Below, in pieces: positions 21,476-33,276 of a stretch of DNA of 64,000 nt (its first letter is position 1; each line of letters opens with the position of its first letter). The translations under genes and the position numbers were made by a program. The notes beneath the pieces are model-generated. The model searched no databases. It had not been told where the DNA came from and saw only the letters and a list, made by a program, of their open reading frames with translations. The stretch spans positions 436,696,571 to 436,760,570 of the forward strand of contig CM053028.1 in assembly GCA_028564925.1 (NCBI GenBank), written 5' to 3'. This DNA comes from Lithobates sylvaticus (taxonomy: Eukaryota; Chordata; Amphibia; Anura; Ranidae).

Positions 21476-21835
21476 CATGCTAACTATGCCTAAACCTACT
21501 CCCTCCACCTTCTAACACCTATACAAACTACCCTGTGTAAGGAAGAAGCTTATACTTACCTATTCTCAAGGAGCTCTGTTTGGTCACATGATCCTCTCCC
21601 AGCAGTGGCTTCAGGGGAGAGGGGGGATAGCCAATGACGGATGACCCATAGTTAGCCTGTAGGTGATGTCACCACCCAGGCATTTCAGCCATTGTCGGCG
21701 ATCTCTCCTCTCTCCTGAAGTCAGCTGCTGGAGAGATCATGTGTTCATACCGGAGCTCCCTCAGAAAAGGTGCGTATAAGCATTGCCCTTTTACAGGGTA
21801 GTTAGAATAGGAGTTAGAAGGGGGTGGGAGCAGGT
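21476..21835. mobile_element. TTAA-2 family element
   Basis: AGTGGAATTCCATGCTAAC at the left; right end GGTGGGAGCAGG; TTAA at 21472-21475 and 21836-21839, the latter shared with the next element. Carries an outward ACTTACC at 21554 and a weaker GGTGCGT on the plus strand near 21769. Confidence 0.85.
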
Positions 21836-21839
21836 TTAA

Positions 21840-22338
21840 AGCGATATTAAAGTCTTAAGTTTTTTTATTGTTTTTTGTATATAACAAGCATGTTATAATT
21901 ACCTGCTCTGTGCAGTGGTTGTGCACAGAGCAGCCCGATCCCCCCTCTTCTTCACCGGAACTCCTGGCCCTCTCCTTGCTTAGTGACCCCATAGCAAGCA
22001 GCTTGCTATGGGGTCACTAAGCCCGATCCCCCCTCTCTTCACCGGAACTCCTGGCCCTCTCCTTGCTTAGTGACCCCATAGCAAGCTGCTTGCTATGGTG
22101 GCACTCGTGCACGCTCACTCCCGAGCCACCTCTGCCCATAAGAAACACAGAGCATTGCTCAGCCCTGCCCCCCTGCTCCCTCCTCAGTGGCTGTGATTGC
22201 CAATGAGGATGGTGGGACCCAGGAGAGTTTCTGATGTCGTGCACATCCCTGCATTGCGATGGGGCTCAGGTAAGTATTGGGGGGCTGGGGTGGATACGGC
22301 AAACAGAAGGTTTTTACCTTCATGCGTAGAATTCCACT
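21840..22338. mobile_element. TTAA-3 family element (inverted relative to 15572)
   Basis: Left AGCGATATTAAAGTC, right GCGTAGAATTCCACT, TTAA at 21836-21839 and 22339-22342. An internal tandem duplication repeats a segment that includes CGGAACTCCTGGCCCTCTCC (about 21956-22080). An outward CTCAGGTAAGTATT lies at 22265. Confidence 0.85.
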
Positions 22339-22342
22339 TTAA

Positions 22343-23229
22343 GTGTAAAATCGGGGGCACTATGGCAGGAGAAAGCATCCTCATTTTTCTTTTTTAGAAA
22401 TGATGACTGGGTGGGGACTTCTTAGAAGGACTGAGACAATAATCAGCAAGTCATAACTCAATGTAACGTTGTGCTATCAGATCTTCCTCTCAATAATGTG
22501 CATACCTCTGAGACATGTGTTTGGACAGACACCTAGATTTTATCTAGGGAATGTCGACAGGCATTGCCCAACACATGTATAGATAACATGTAATCACCTT
22601 GAGCTACTTTGTGCGTTAATGGTGAGATGTTCAGGTGTGCAGCATGGCTTTGTAAGCGTGATGTAACTTGGAACAAACAATGCATCACTGTACCACAGAA
22701 GAGGTAGGTAAAAATACTACCTACCAAAGGAATAAGTGCCTTCCAAAATAGGTCATGTTTATTTAATTAGAAAAGTGTGTGCGACATACAACACGTCCAT
22801 GTACAAAAACACACATCTGTATTCTGCATTTCTTTATTTTATGCAATAGAGGCAACCTGATCCATGCTTTGCATTATTTATTGTTGTCACTGAATGCAAT
22901 ATTTCCCCTTAGGGACATCTGCTCTTCAGTACAATAACTCTCAAATTTAAAGGCAACATACCTTCTTTTTTTTTTGTGTGTGTGTATTGTGTAGCATATG
23001 TACCTAGTCACTCATACCCGAGAGTCAATGTATGGCCAGATAGGCACATCTGAGATATTTAGCATAATGCTCGACTAAAGATGGAAATCATTTGGTGGCC
23101 GGTCTTTGCTAAGCCCTTTGCTGTTATAAGGTTTATGTGCTGTTTATGAACTAACATGCTCTAGTTCTTTATTGAGGGCTAAATGCACAATGGGAGAGAT
23201 TTATTAATTCTGTCTCACAGCAAGGCAGT
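22343..23229. other. Unique sequence, no gene seen
   Basis: AT-rich with a T-run and short GT run at about 22970-22985. No repeat ends or coding evidence. Confidence 0.4.
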
Positions 23230-23700
23230 GCAAAACAGCAGCAGTGAGATGGATTTTGAGACAATTTACTATAAAATTGCAGCTTAATGAGGAACTTCAT
23301 TTTCTTTTCCTTTCCCCTGGTTCTATGAGTTATTCTCAAGACACATACACATCCGGTGAATCCAGCATTGTCCTGCTGCAATCCGCCAAATGGCGTCGTA
23401 CACCTGGTCTTTTTTTTTCACCATCTTTGCTTTCGTCCTCGGGGGGGGGGGGGGGGGCTGGCTCCAAGAAACCGAAAGAGAAAAACAGCCCCTAACAATG
23501 TAAGCAGAAAAGAGCACCAGACCAGGCATGCAGCGGCCTTCGGCGGATTGCAGTAATACAGCACTGATAACACAGCCGTGCGTGCTGTCCATATCCCGGT
23601 AGGCAGCGAAAAGGTGGAAGAGACATTGCTCTCACCTAGCCAAAACGAAAAAAATAAAATAAATAGTATTTGCAATTTCTTGAAAGGGGGAGGATCAATC
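23230..23700. mobile_element. Probable foldback MITE with a poly(G) tract, borders approximate
   Basis: CTGCAATCCGCC (23378-23389) is inverted as GGCGGATTGCAG (23541-23552), and TGCTTACATT-type and GGTGAGAG phrases suggest further pairing. A run of about 18 G lies at 23440-23457. The ends are not fixed. Confidence 0.45.
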
Positions 23701-23732
23701 AATCAATAATCTTTAAAGAAGAAACGGTCAGT

Positions 23733-24190
23733 GAAGGTCCACTTTATAGCTGGACTTCGGGAAAGCAGTTAGTGATATAGGTTCCTGTTTTTTTTTTTTA
23801 AATAACAAAGTCATACCTATCTGCTCCTTGTAATGATATTGCACAGAGCAGCCCCGATCCTCTTCTTCACGGATCCCCAGCCGGCACTTCTGGCTCCTCC
23901 CCCTTGACCAGTGCCCCCAATAGCAGTCTGCTTGCTATAGGGGCATTGGTGTGTGCCCGGTTCCAAGCCCTGCTCTGTGCATCTATAAGACACATAGAGC
24001 CGCGTCTCAGACCTCCCCCCCTCTCTCCTCATTGAGTCCCTGGCTGAGAGAAACCCGAGACAGCCGAGGCTCCCATGCACATGGCTGGAATAGAGAGGGG
24101 GCTCAGGTGAGTATAGGGGAGGAGCAGCCGCAGAAGGTTTTTTGCCTTCATACATAGAATGCACGAAGGTAAAAAACCTTTGAACCCGAC
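23733..24190. mobile_element. TTAA-3 related element, degraded ends
   Basis: Interior CTGCTCCTTGTAATG then GCACAGAGCAGCCCC and GGCTCAGGTGAGTATAGG matches the copies at 15572 and 21840. The right end CGAAGGTAAAAAACCTTTG and left GGTCCACTTTATAGC are recognisable, but clean TTAA flanks are not seen. Confidence 0.6.
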
Positions 24191-24218
24191 CTCAAGCAAA
24201 AAGATGTTGCCACTAGAG

Positions 24219-24371
24219 CAGGCATATGCAATTAGCGGACCTCCAGCTGTGGCAAAACTAAAAGTCCCATCATGCCTCTGGGCGTCATGCTTGTGGCTGT
24301 CAGAGTCTTGCTATGTCTCATGAGAAGTATAGTTATGCAACAGCTGGAGGTCCGCTAATTGCATATCCCTG
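24219..24371. mobile_element. hAT MITE, 153 bp
   Basis: CAGGCATATGCAATTAGCGG at the left and CCGCTAATTGCATATCCCTG at the right. The 8-bp flanks are CACTAGAG (24211-24218) and CACAAGAG (24372-24379), one mismatch. CAG/CTG ends with an 8-bp duplication define hAT. Confidence 0.93.
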
Positions 24372-24379
24372 CACAAGAG

Positions 24380-26195
24380 TCTCTGAGAAATACAAGTAGC
24401 TGAAGGGTGATTCAGCATGGCAACATCCATCAAAAACCCAAGATATTTATTTGAGGTGTAGGACCCTTTAATGAGTCTCTGCAGCTAGATTACAGCGTTT
24501 TTAACATGGGTTCGCTGTAATGAAAACACTTGTCCCCACCACACGTGCCACCAATTTTGCTATATGACGCTATAATATAAGCAAGTACCTGCACAATCAT
24601 GGGTAGGTGTGCAACTCCTGATTCAGATATTTGCATCCAAAGTTGTACCCCGTATGCACAGTTGTCTTTACGTAAGTACACATGCGTATAGCCCTGTACA
24701 ACCATTGACTTCTGAAGGTGGCGGTAAGCACCTGTGGACTCCCTGGTGGGGAAATACGTTTGGATTTACACTATACGACCAGGTGCATGGGCCCTATGAC
24801 AAGCTTCAAGTAGTATGAGCAGGATGCCAGCACTTACAGAGCACTTGCAGTCCATCAGGAACCCTTGACCATTGTGATATTATCAAAATCAAGATATAAA
24901 CTGTGAGTGAAGTTGTGTGAACTCCTTCTCATAACTCTGAATAAGACTCTCTGTCAAGCAGGTTGGAAAATAAAAGGTAACCTCTGAATAGTTGTTGCTA
25001 GCATGACCACCCCCAATATTTTATCATTGATAACGGTTATCAATATTTTGCCAGGTATTATCGGCTTGGGAAGTCTTGTATTACACTGTCAGCTGGGTTC
25101 GATGACTGAGGAGTGGACATATTGTACATCTCCTCTCACATACACCTGGGTGTGTTGCTCTAGCTAGTCTTGACACTTTCATGTCACTGGTGGTTCATGT
25201 GTAACTTGCCTGCAGGCTACGGAGCTCTCTTCCTTTCACTCCGATTTCAAACAGTTTTATGACAATTATTCTGTATTTTGAGAACCAGCTGGGAGGTTTT
25301 CCTTAAAGAATGAAGCGATGAAAAGCTAGCAGAATGGCTTTTGAAGTCTTCCAGTGTGAGCTAATGGTGTCTGCATGGCAGGGAGCTGCAGACTGCTGGA
25401 TGAGGTCATGGAAATCAATTTGAAATGCAATTTGTGATATAATAGAAGAGCCGAGGGCTGAGTTATGGGTCATATTTATGGATCTCGGGAGCAGCTAATT
25501 ATTAGTGGTTCTAGAATTCCAAGGTGCTCTGTGTAATGAAATGGAAGACTAAGTGTTCGATCCAGAACTATGAGGGACAAGAGAGCAGAGAGCTGGCACA
25601 CCAAGGAGTGCACAGCAAGGAATTCCCCGATGAGGAGCTCTTTACATTTAGTGGCCTGTCATCCGGTGTCAAGCTGCAGAGAAACCTTCAGGTTCAAAGT
25701 CTTCAACATGGCACTTAAAAATTCTATAAGATCTTTACATTACAATGCATTTGATCATTTCAACAGCCCTCTTATGCCCGGGCAAATCACCGCACAGATG
25801 AGAATGAGCTAGTATATGGAAGTATTTAAAATGGAATAAGAAACATTTAAACAAAATGTCTGCCTGTTAAGAGTTGATATTTGTTCTGCTCTTCATGATT
25901 CTAATCTTTTCTCTCTTGAAGAGGTACAGTGGCTGGAGTGTTTAGCATCCGATACATTTCCGGGAGTGTTGGATGCCTGGTGTCCTGCTAAGTGCTGTGG
26001 GTACATCTGGCATGTCACTTCTGTACCCTGTAGTGATGTAGGGACAAGCTGATGCAACCAGAGAGCACAGAGGGGGACCAGGCTCTCCCAAAAGTAAGTT
26101 GGATACTGAGGACTCTTTAGCCACAGTTAACTCTTTGGCAAAGTTAAAATTTGTGGCACAAGTTGGTGTTAACTTTTCTTTACAGCGATCCTAAT
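24380..26195. other. Long unique stretch, possible non-coding regulatory DNA
   Basis: No repeat ends are seen for about 1.8 kb. Around 25250-25500 and 25690-25800 the sequence is balanced in composition and holds homeobox-like AT motifs (CAGCTAATTATTAG at 25492). I found no frame with protein features. Possible conserved non-coding elements, purely on appearance. Confidence 0.35.
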
Positions 26196-26199
26196 TTAA

Positions 26200-27214
26200 C
26201 CACTTGCCTAACAGGCACATACACCCCCTTCCTGCCCAGGCCATTTTTCAGCTTTCAGCGCTGTCGCACTTTGAATGACAATTGCGCGGTCATGCTACAC
26301 TGTACCCAAACTAATATGTTTTATCATTTTCTTCACACAAATAGAGTTTTCTTTTGGTGGTATTTAATCACTGCTGGGTTTTTTATTTTTTTTACAAAAA
26401 AAAGACCAAAAATTTTGAAAAAAAAAATAGTTTTTTAACCTGTCAGTAAATTTTGTAACTAAGTAATTTTTCGCCTTCACTGATGTGCGCTGATGAGGCA
26501 GGAATGATAGGCACTGATAGGCTGAACTGGTGGGCATTGATGAGGTGGCACTTATGGGCACTAATATGCCGCACTTATGGGCACTGATAGGCGGCACTGG
26601 TGGGCACTGATAGGCGGCACGGATAGGCGGTACTGATGGGCACTGAGTGGCATTGATGAGTGGCACTGATGGGCGACACTGATGGGCATTGATTGACAGC
26701 AGTGATGGACATTGATGGGCAGCACTGATAGGTGGCCCTTCCAGCACTGACTGGCATCGCTAATGGGCACTGATTGGTGGCACTTGTGGGTACTGATTGC
26801 TGCCACTGGTGGGCACTGATAGCCGGCATTGGTGGGCAATGTTGGGCACTGATTGGTGACAGTGTATTGCACTTTTGTAATCAGGGCACTGATGATCAGT
26901 GCCCTCATTACATTCCTACATGTTCCCCTGTGAGGAGATGTCGCTTATCTACTCTCCTTTCCTCACACTCTGTCAGTGTGAGGCGAGGAGAGATGATTAC
27001 CGGCACTTCCTTGTTTACATGTGACCGGCTGTGGGCACAGCCAATCACATGGTTAAAGAGCCGCAGACATGGCTCTTTACAGAGATCGGGGTCGCGCCGT
27101 GTCCTAGCAACAGAGCGGCCGCTAGGATTATGCTGGGACGCCGTCATAGGACGTCATCCCAGAATGAGAGCTGCACTGCCCCCCCGTCATTTGACAGTGG
27201 TCGGCAGCAAGCAG
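26200..27214. mobile_element. TTAA-7 family element, about 1 kb, near complete
   Basis: CCACTTGCC at the left and GGCAGCAAGCAG at the right, flanked by TTAA at 26196-26199 and 27215-27218. The left third translates to a recurring shadow (RPFFSFQRC, DNCAVM) also seen inverted at 51340-51761 and 59335-59975, but stops and homopolymers show it is not a gene. The middle is a degenerate tandem repeat; the right third is GC-richer. Confidence 0.85.
26480..26895. repeat. Degenerate tandem repeat inside the TTAA-7 element
   Basis: Built from GGGCACTGAT, GGCGGCACTG and GGCATTGATG variants with irregular 11-24 bp spacing. Long histidine/serine/proline-like translations on the minus strand come only from this repeat. 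Confidence 0.85.
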
Positions 27215-27218
27215 TTAA

Positions 27219-27600
27219 AGCAGAACCTTACCCATGACAACTTAATAAAAAATGATATTCTTTAGCAAGAAACATACATTCCACATAATAATTATGCTAC
27301 GAAAATGAGTGTGTGCTTAAAATTGCCTCCAGCTTTGCTATTGTTTCTTCTTGCCAGAGGCTGCCATTTTGCTGAAGCCCAGAACCCCAGCAGTAAATCA
27401 TAAAGTTGAACTAAACCTGCCGATTTAACAGTTTCATTCCTGGAATGCAGGGATTGCCAACTGTCACATTTGCTTGTGTCCTCAACCAAACTGTCAAACC
27501 ATCAAATTGTTGGTGTCATAACTGATCACATGTTCAGCACCATGGCACTTGCAGATCAAACAGAAGCATTTTCCTTGGCTGTAGGTTAGGAGGGTTTCAT
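27219..27600. mobile_element. TTAA element left end plus a TTAA-6 copy
   Basis: AGCAGAACCTTACCC starts directly after the TTAA shared with the previous element. From about 27402, AACTAAACCTGCCGATTTAAC onward matches the complete TTAA-6 element at 54011-54240 (both have AAACTGTCAAACCATCAAA or close, and GTGTCATAACTGATCACATG), to about 27600. Confidence 0.65.
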
Positions 27601-28289
27601 TCAGATCTGCCTCTACAAACTCAGCAGTACCTAAAATGGAAAGCAACTGAGCATGTGCAGAGCAGGATGAAACAATGTATTATTTGATATTAAACGGTAT
27701 ACACTTATTTTTAAAGTTTTACAGCTATACCTGCAAAAGAGACCAGCCTGAAGCAGCCTGAGTTGTACCAGCTTTATAAAGAGGAGCATAAAGTATATGT
27801 TTCTGTGCTGGGTATATGTGTAAATGATTTATCTGTTGCATAGAGTGCTGTAATAACAGAAGAACAAAATAGAATCTCTTGTTAGGATTATGCTTATGTC
27901 CCTGTTGGTCCAATCCTATATTCTGTATGAAGCAGGTTGACACAGGGATTTATCTGACCGCTGTTCGGGATCAGGGAGGAATTTTTCCCGTAAAAACAAA
28001 TTGGAGCAAACCTTAGAAGGATTATTGGCTTTCCCTTATATCAACAGGGGTTTTTAAGATGTAAAGATGTTTTAAAGATTGAAGTCAATAAACAGGTCCA
28101 ATTACCACTGTATGTGTGTATGAAATCATGCACCTTCTTAAAAGCCGTAGTGTGGCAATATGTACTAAGCTAACATGTTTGACGGATAGAAAGCCCCAGA
28201 AGATGCCGGATCGTATGTTTTTCTTTTTTACAGTCAGTGCTTTTATGGCTCCTCCTGCAATTCCTAAGGAAATACCTACTTTTAGAAGT
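27601..28289. other. Unclassified; a repeat-like phrase at 27950-28045
   Basis: The phrase GATCAGGGAGGAATTTTTCCC then CAAATTGG resembles an interspersed repeat known to me from frog sequence, but I cannot assign it. No gene seen. Confidence 0.4.
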
Positions 28290-28862
28290 TAATTGTAACT
28301 CCACTTTTGTTGAGAAAAAAAATCCCCCTGGGTGATCTATGTACATTACACGGATTTTAACAAACTTTGTTGCAGATTCCTACCTTTAGTTATTCTGAAG
28401 AAATCACTGTGTGTTTGTTTGTGTCGATGTGCTCAGTGAATCAAATTGGAGTGGTTTCAAAATTATCAACCAGCTGCTGCACCTGCAGGGCTCTAATGAG
28501 GAAAATTGCAGGGTCTGCATCCCTTTTAGACACGATTTCCTATTGTGAGTATCTCACCAAAAATGACATTTTTGTTGCAGGGATGCCTGAAATCTGACTT
28601 AGTGCAGACTTCTGGGAAAATCAGTGAGCCAATCACACAAAGAGGAAATTATGTTTCTTTGGGGGGTTCTGTACACATTCTTTGTACAGAACACCTCCAG
28701 GTAGCCATATTGCATTGGAATTTACAGAAAATTGCAGAGCTGCAGATTGAAAAGGAAAGGTAATTTTTTAATAACATTCAATTATAATATGACTTGTATC
28801 GCAATTATATACGCTATTTAATTTTTCTGCAATTTTTTCCCCACGAAAGTGGATTTACCCTT
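28290..28862. mobile_element. MITE with TGTAACTCCACTTT ends
   Basis: Left TTGTAACTCCACTTTTG and right CGAAAGTGGATTTACCC are inverted copies; next to them lie matching A-runs and CCCC. A TTAA sits immediately left (28290-28293). Contains TTCTGTACACATTC with TTTGTACAGAAC at 28666-28691. Confidence 0.65.
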
Positions 28863-29948
28863 TATGCTTAACCCCAGCATCAGCAGTGCCCAGGCCTGGC
28901 CATTGAGAGCGCAGATCAATCTTTGTGGAAAGGACAGACACTGTACCTCTCTGCCCACCTTGGGGGTATCTGGATACCTTGGGGTAGTTGGGGCCACTGT
29001 CATTGATGTACACCATTCCCGGCTGCCCTCTGAAGGTCAGCTATGATCACTTACAGCGAGCCAAGCTGGCCCATGTAAAAAATATTCCTATTGTTCAGCT
29101 TTAATGCCTCAATACTGGAGATGTTGAGTTCTTTTTACAGAGTATCCCTTTTATTTCCTTTTTTTTTGTTGTCGTTTTTCTCTCTGAAATACACTTCTTA
29201 TCTCTGACTTGTGTGTAAATTTCCAATTGGCATTGTGTTGTGTTGTAGCATCCATCGGTCCTGGTAAGTAAGCCGTGTACAATTAAATGTGGCATTTCTT
29301 TGTGTGCTGGATGGGAAGCTTTCTCTTTTTCCCTGACGTGGATCTGAGAGGAGCGGGGAGGACATTCCATCTGTGCAAAACACGTTGCTGCTCGTTCTAA
29401 CACAAATAGCTTGAAATAAAAGAGCATTACCCAGATTTCTCAAAGCTGTCAGGATGGATAGCAGTTCCCTTTACATTCACATCAATCTTTCCCATACACG
29501 GCTTAACCCTTCAGCTTCTCACAACACTGGAGCAGTATCAGGATTCTATACATGTACAAGCATTTGTTATTGCCCCAACAAGTGACAATATCTGCGCTTA
29601 GCAGTGCATCAAAAGTTGCTTTGAAGTGCTCTTTGTTCCTAGCATTACATTGAATTTAACGGGAAGCCACATACTTTTCATGTATAGCGTATATGAGAAG
29701 GTATGCAAATCCACAATCTATTTTCAGTGTGTTTGGCATCACACCTACTTGTATACAGTTTTCTTAACCATTTAAGTACTAACCTCTACATACAGTACCC
29801 CTTCTATACCAGAACAATTTTCAGTGCTATAATAGTTTGACTGACATTTACTTTGTCATAAAACATTGTATTGAAAATATTTTTTTTATATCAGATATAG
29901 CTTTCTTTTGGTGGTTTTTAGTAATCACAGCTTTTAGCAGGGAAATAC
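28863..29948. other. Unique sequence, no gene seen
   Basis: No repeat ends. Short frames on the minus strand near 29101-29443 show no domain. Confidence 0.4.
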
Positions 29949-29952
29949 TTAA

Positions 29953-30613
29953 AGTGGTTGTAACCCTAAAAAAAAAAACATTGATCCCGTTCCTTTAAAG
30001 CATGAATAACAGCACAGTGCTTGTGCTGTGTAATTTGGCCCTTTCTATCACCTAAAATACCTGGCTGATCCTGCCTGGTGCTGCCCTCTCCTCTGTAAAC
30101 TGACCACATTTATCATGGCTGCTGAGCCTCTGATACCGTGGTCAGTTTACGTGCCTCTGTCATCCTCTGTCTCTTCTCGCTCTTTCTCTCCCCCTTCCTC
30201 CCTGCCTGTCAGCTCCGATCTGCTCCTCCATCCTCCCTTCTTCTGCTAAAATAACTGTGTAATATTGCTACAATCCACTGTCTTGCATTAAATGATGTGC
30301 TCGGTGTATGTGTTTTTGTAACCAATATGCCCCTGTATAACTTATTTCAGAACGCTGTTCGGCACTCACGTGACTGCCAGCCTCTCTTCTCCTCTCCTTC
30401 CCTCCTCCTGGGTGATGTCAGCGGGGGATTCTTAGCCCCCCCCCCCCCTGTAGTTGTCATACCGGGAGAGGAGAGTAGCTAGCAGTCACTTGAGCGCCGC
30501 TCTGAAATAAGGTATACAGCGGCATATTTTTTTCTAAAACGAATACACTGGGCACATCATTTAATGTAAGACAGTGGACTGTAGCAATATCACACAGTGA
30601 CTTTACAACCACT
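29953..30613. mobile_element. TTAA-4 family element
   Basis: AGTGGTTGTAACCCTAAAA at the left, GACTTTACAACCACT at the right, TTAA at 29949-29952 and 30614-30617. Internal marks: ACAGCACAGTGCTTGTGCTG and the pair CTGACCACATTTATCATGG / CCGTGGTCAG. A C-run of about 12 sits near 30438. Confidence 0.87.
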
Positions 30614-30654
30614 TTAAAGTGATTGTAAAGGCTGAAATATTTAACCTTTTTTAA

Positions 30655-31313
30655 AAGTGATTGTTAACCCACCGATATAAAATGCTACCATCCCCTCTGT
30701 AATATTACAATAAGTTCCTCTGTGCCTGTGTTAAATAATAAATATGCTTATCTGTAGCGATAACACATTGGCTTCCAGTGCTCAGGTGCCTCCTCTCTCC
30801 TTTCCTCCGCCCGGCTGACAGTTCCAGTGGGCGGGACCGAGCACTGCCACTCCGGGGAGGAGAGAGACAGCCGAGGAGTCACGTGATGGCGCGGAGCCAA
30901 TGTGTTAGCGGTACAAATAAGCATATTTATTATATAACACAGACACAGGGGCACTTATTGCAATATTACAGAGGGGATATGAGCATTTTATACTTAATAT
31001 GAGAGCATTAGGAGCTGGGGGGCGGGGCACTGACATGAGCAGACAGGCAGGGAGGGGAGGGGGAAGGACACAGGAGCAGTGAGGAGACAGAGCAGGGCTG
31101 CGGATGACGGAGGCACTTAAACTGACCACGGTGTCATGGCTCAGCAGCCATGATGCACTATGGTTAGTTTATAAAGGAGAGGGTATAGTCAGGCAGGATC
31201 AGACAGATGTTTTTAGGTGTTGCAGGGGTCCAAATGACACAGCACAAGCACTATGCTGTATAAAATGCTTTAAGGAAACAGGATCTCTTTTTTGGGGTTA
31301 ACAAACGCTTTAC
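30655..31313. mobile_element. TTAA-4 family element, inverted copy
   Basis: Left AAGTGATTGTTAACCCACC, right GGGGTTAACAAACGCTT. Interior GACACAGCACAAGCACTATG and CCATGATG phrases are the complement order of 29953-30613. TTAA at 30651-30654 on the left; decayed on the right. It lies inside a fragment of another element whose left end is 30618-30650. Confidence 0.75.
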
Positions 31314-31321
31314 TGCTTTCT

Positions 31322-31545
31322 ATTAGGGATGCACCGATACTAATACCAGTATCGGTGCAGATACCGAGTATTTTCACAAGTACTCGCGAAAATGATACCG
31401 ATACTTTGCGGTGCGATTTGCGTCCATACAAAATAAATGGGCGCAAATCTCACTGCAAAGAATTGCATGCAATTTGAACAGGGAAGCCGTGTGATTCCTT
31501 TCCAAAACGCATTTGATTTCCCCCACCGCTTTGTGTGTTTGAACC
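31322..31545. mobile_element. hAT-like fragment with GGGATGCACCGATA end
   Basis: TTAGGGATGCACCGATACT then further CCGATAC copies. This start is shared by a widespread fish and amphibian element group. No partner end here; a second fragment lies at 35390. Confidence 0.5.
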
Positions 31546-31933
31546 CAGTAAAGAAAGTTAAGCACCATGTAGTGCAGCAATATGCAGTTTGTTAAAATGT
31601 TATAACTTACAAAGTAAATATTTAATCCATATCTGCAGTGTTCTCGTCCCGCCGATGATAGAAAACCACGGCCATTGGAAGTGCTCACATGGCTGGAGGA
31701 GATGTCCGGCTGTCCATCCCCAAGCTGGCATCACTTCCGCCTTATACCCACAGGAGTCCCGAAGGCTTTATCTTTCCAGAGATCTATCATGAGATCTCAT
31801 AGTTTACAATTGAGAGTACCCTGGAAGGCGCCGGTGATATAGCCATCCCTGGAGGTAGCTGGGAAGCCCTGGTTACATCACCAGTGTCTCTGTAAATCAG
31901 AAAATGGGATAAAATAAACTGTAAATAAATAAA

Positions 31934-32034
31934 AAAAAATCCTTTATTTTATTATACAGGATTTTTATAGTGTCAACAGTTAACAAAATTAAGGCAGACA
32001 TTACAATTTGGTACAAGAGGAATAAGAGGGCCCT
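31934..32034 (-). mobile_element. L2-type LINE 3' end fragment
   Basis: Shares AGGATTT-TATAG then AGGCAGACA-TACAAT and AGAGGGCCCTGCT with the larger L2 copy at 56653-58130, in the same orientation, so it is a short 3' remnant. Confidence 0.7.
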
Positions 32035-32304
32035 GCTTACATTTTTGTACATTACTTGTTTTTAGATCAGTGTGCAGAGCTTCATGCACCTTGGCTTTTT
32101 AGGTTCGGTGGGTAAAGGTCCTCTTAAAAACCTCCAAATAAACAATCCCACAATCAGTGGTGATAGTGGGCAGACTAGAGAGTAGTCAGGTTAATTCATC
32201 TCAGCAGCCAAACAAGCGATTAGAAGTATATTGTAGTTCTTTTACACAAAGCAAGGTATCTGGTTAGAAGTTGTAGCACTAGCCACTCCCGGGCTGATGC
32301 TTAA

Positions 32305-33014
32305 AGTGTTTGTAACCCTAAAAAAAACAAAAATCTAAGATCCTGTTCCATTAAGGCATGGATAACAGCACAGTGCTTGTGCTGTGCAATTCTTCTCTCC
32401 CTAACTTGTAATAAACCTGGTTGATCCTGCCAGTTCCTGAGGCCCCCTGCCTCTGCTGACCACGATAATCATGGCTGCTGTGCCCTGATTACCGTGGTCA
32501 GGTTACGTATCTCATCATCCGCAGCTCTCTTCTCTCCTCTGACAGTCTCTTCCCCTTCACTCCCTGTCAGTATGAGAGTGTTTCCTCCCCACCCCTCCCG
32601 CCTCTATTCAACTGCATAATTCAGAACATATCAGTGTATCCAATGCAGATATGCAGCCATTAACAATAGTGTAAGTGTTTGTTTGTTTGAAATGAAAAGG
32701 TGAAATAGCGTTTCTGACACCGCAGCTGTGCGGTCACTTGATCCCCCTTTAATGGGGCCTCGATCTATGGAGAGGGGCAGGAGTCGCGGAGATTCCACTT
32801 TGACGTTGGCCGGCCAGCAGAGGAGAATCTCGGCCCCTCCTGCTTCTCTCTATAGATCAATGCTGGCCAGCACAAGGGGATCACGTGACTGCGCAGCTGC
32901 GTTGTCAGAAATGGTATTTCATCTTTTCATTGCTAACAAACACTTACACTATTGTTAATGGCTGCATATCTGCAAGGCATACATGTAAAGTCACATAGTG
33001 ACTTTACAAACACG
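32305..33014. mobile_element. TTAA-4 family element
   Basis: AGTGTTTGTAACCCTAAAA at the left, GACTTTACAAACACG at the right. TTAA on the left at 32301-32304; TCAA on the right. Interior TAACAGCACAGTGCTTG matches 29953-30613. Confidence 0.82.
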
Positions 33015-33059
33015 TCAAATAACCCTCTTGGTTATAGAACATGCCCATCGTCATTTCAG

Positions 33060-33276
33060 GGAGCTCTGGAAGTCCTGGCAAGGATTCTTTGAGAACCATC
33101 GGAAGTACTGGCAAAGATTCTGCAAATGCCATTGGCAGTACTGACAGGGGAACTGGAAATCTTGGCAGGGATTCTGTGAGCAGTTTTGGAAGGCATGGAG
33201 GGGGTTCCAAATCCTGGTGGACCTGGAGGTGCTTTAACATTTTATTGTCAGCATTGAGAAGGTTGGAGGAGGAAAG
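33060..33276 (+). other. Exon-like open segment with glycine/serine repeat, identity unknown
   Basis: Preceded by TCATTTCAG and followed by AAAG|GTAACA, both acceptable splice borders, and open in one frame for the whole 217 bp. The frame encodes 11-residue repeats: GSPGKDSLRTI, GSTGKDSANAI, then a variant with GRDSVSSF. At the DNA level these are 33-bp units, so frame is kept. No family is recognised. It may equally be a short minisatellite that happens to be open; there is no neighbouring exon to support it. Confidence 0.25.

Noticed and set aside
26364-26908. Histidine/cysteine/proline-rich minus-strand proteins that resemble metal-binding repeats
   Set aside because: They follow the GGGCACTGAT tandem repeat inside a TTAA element; three overlapping frames look alike.
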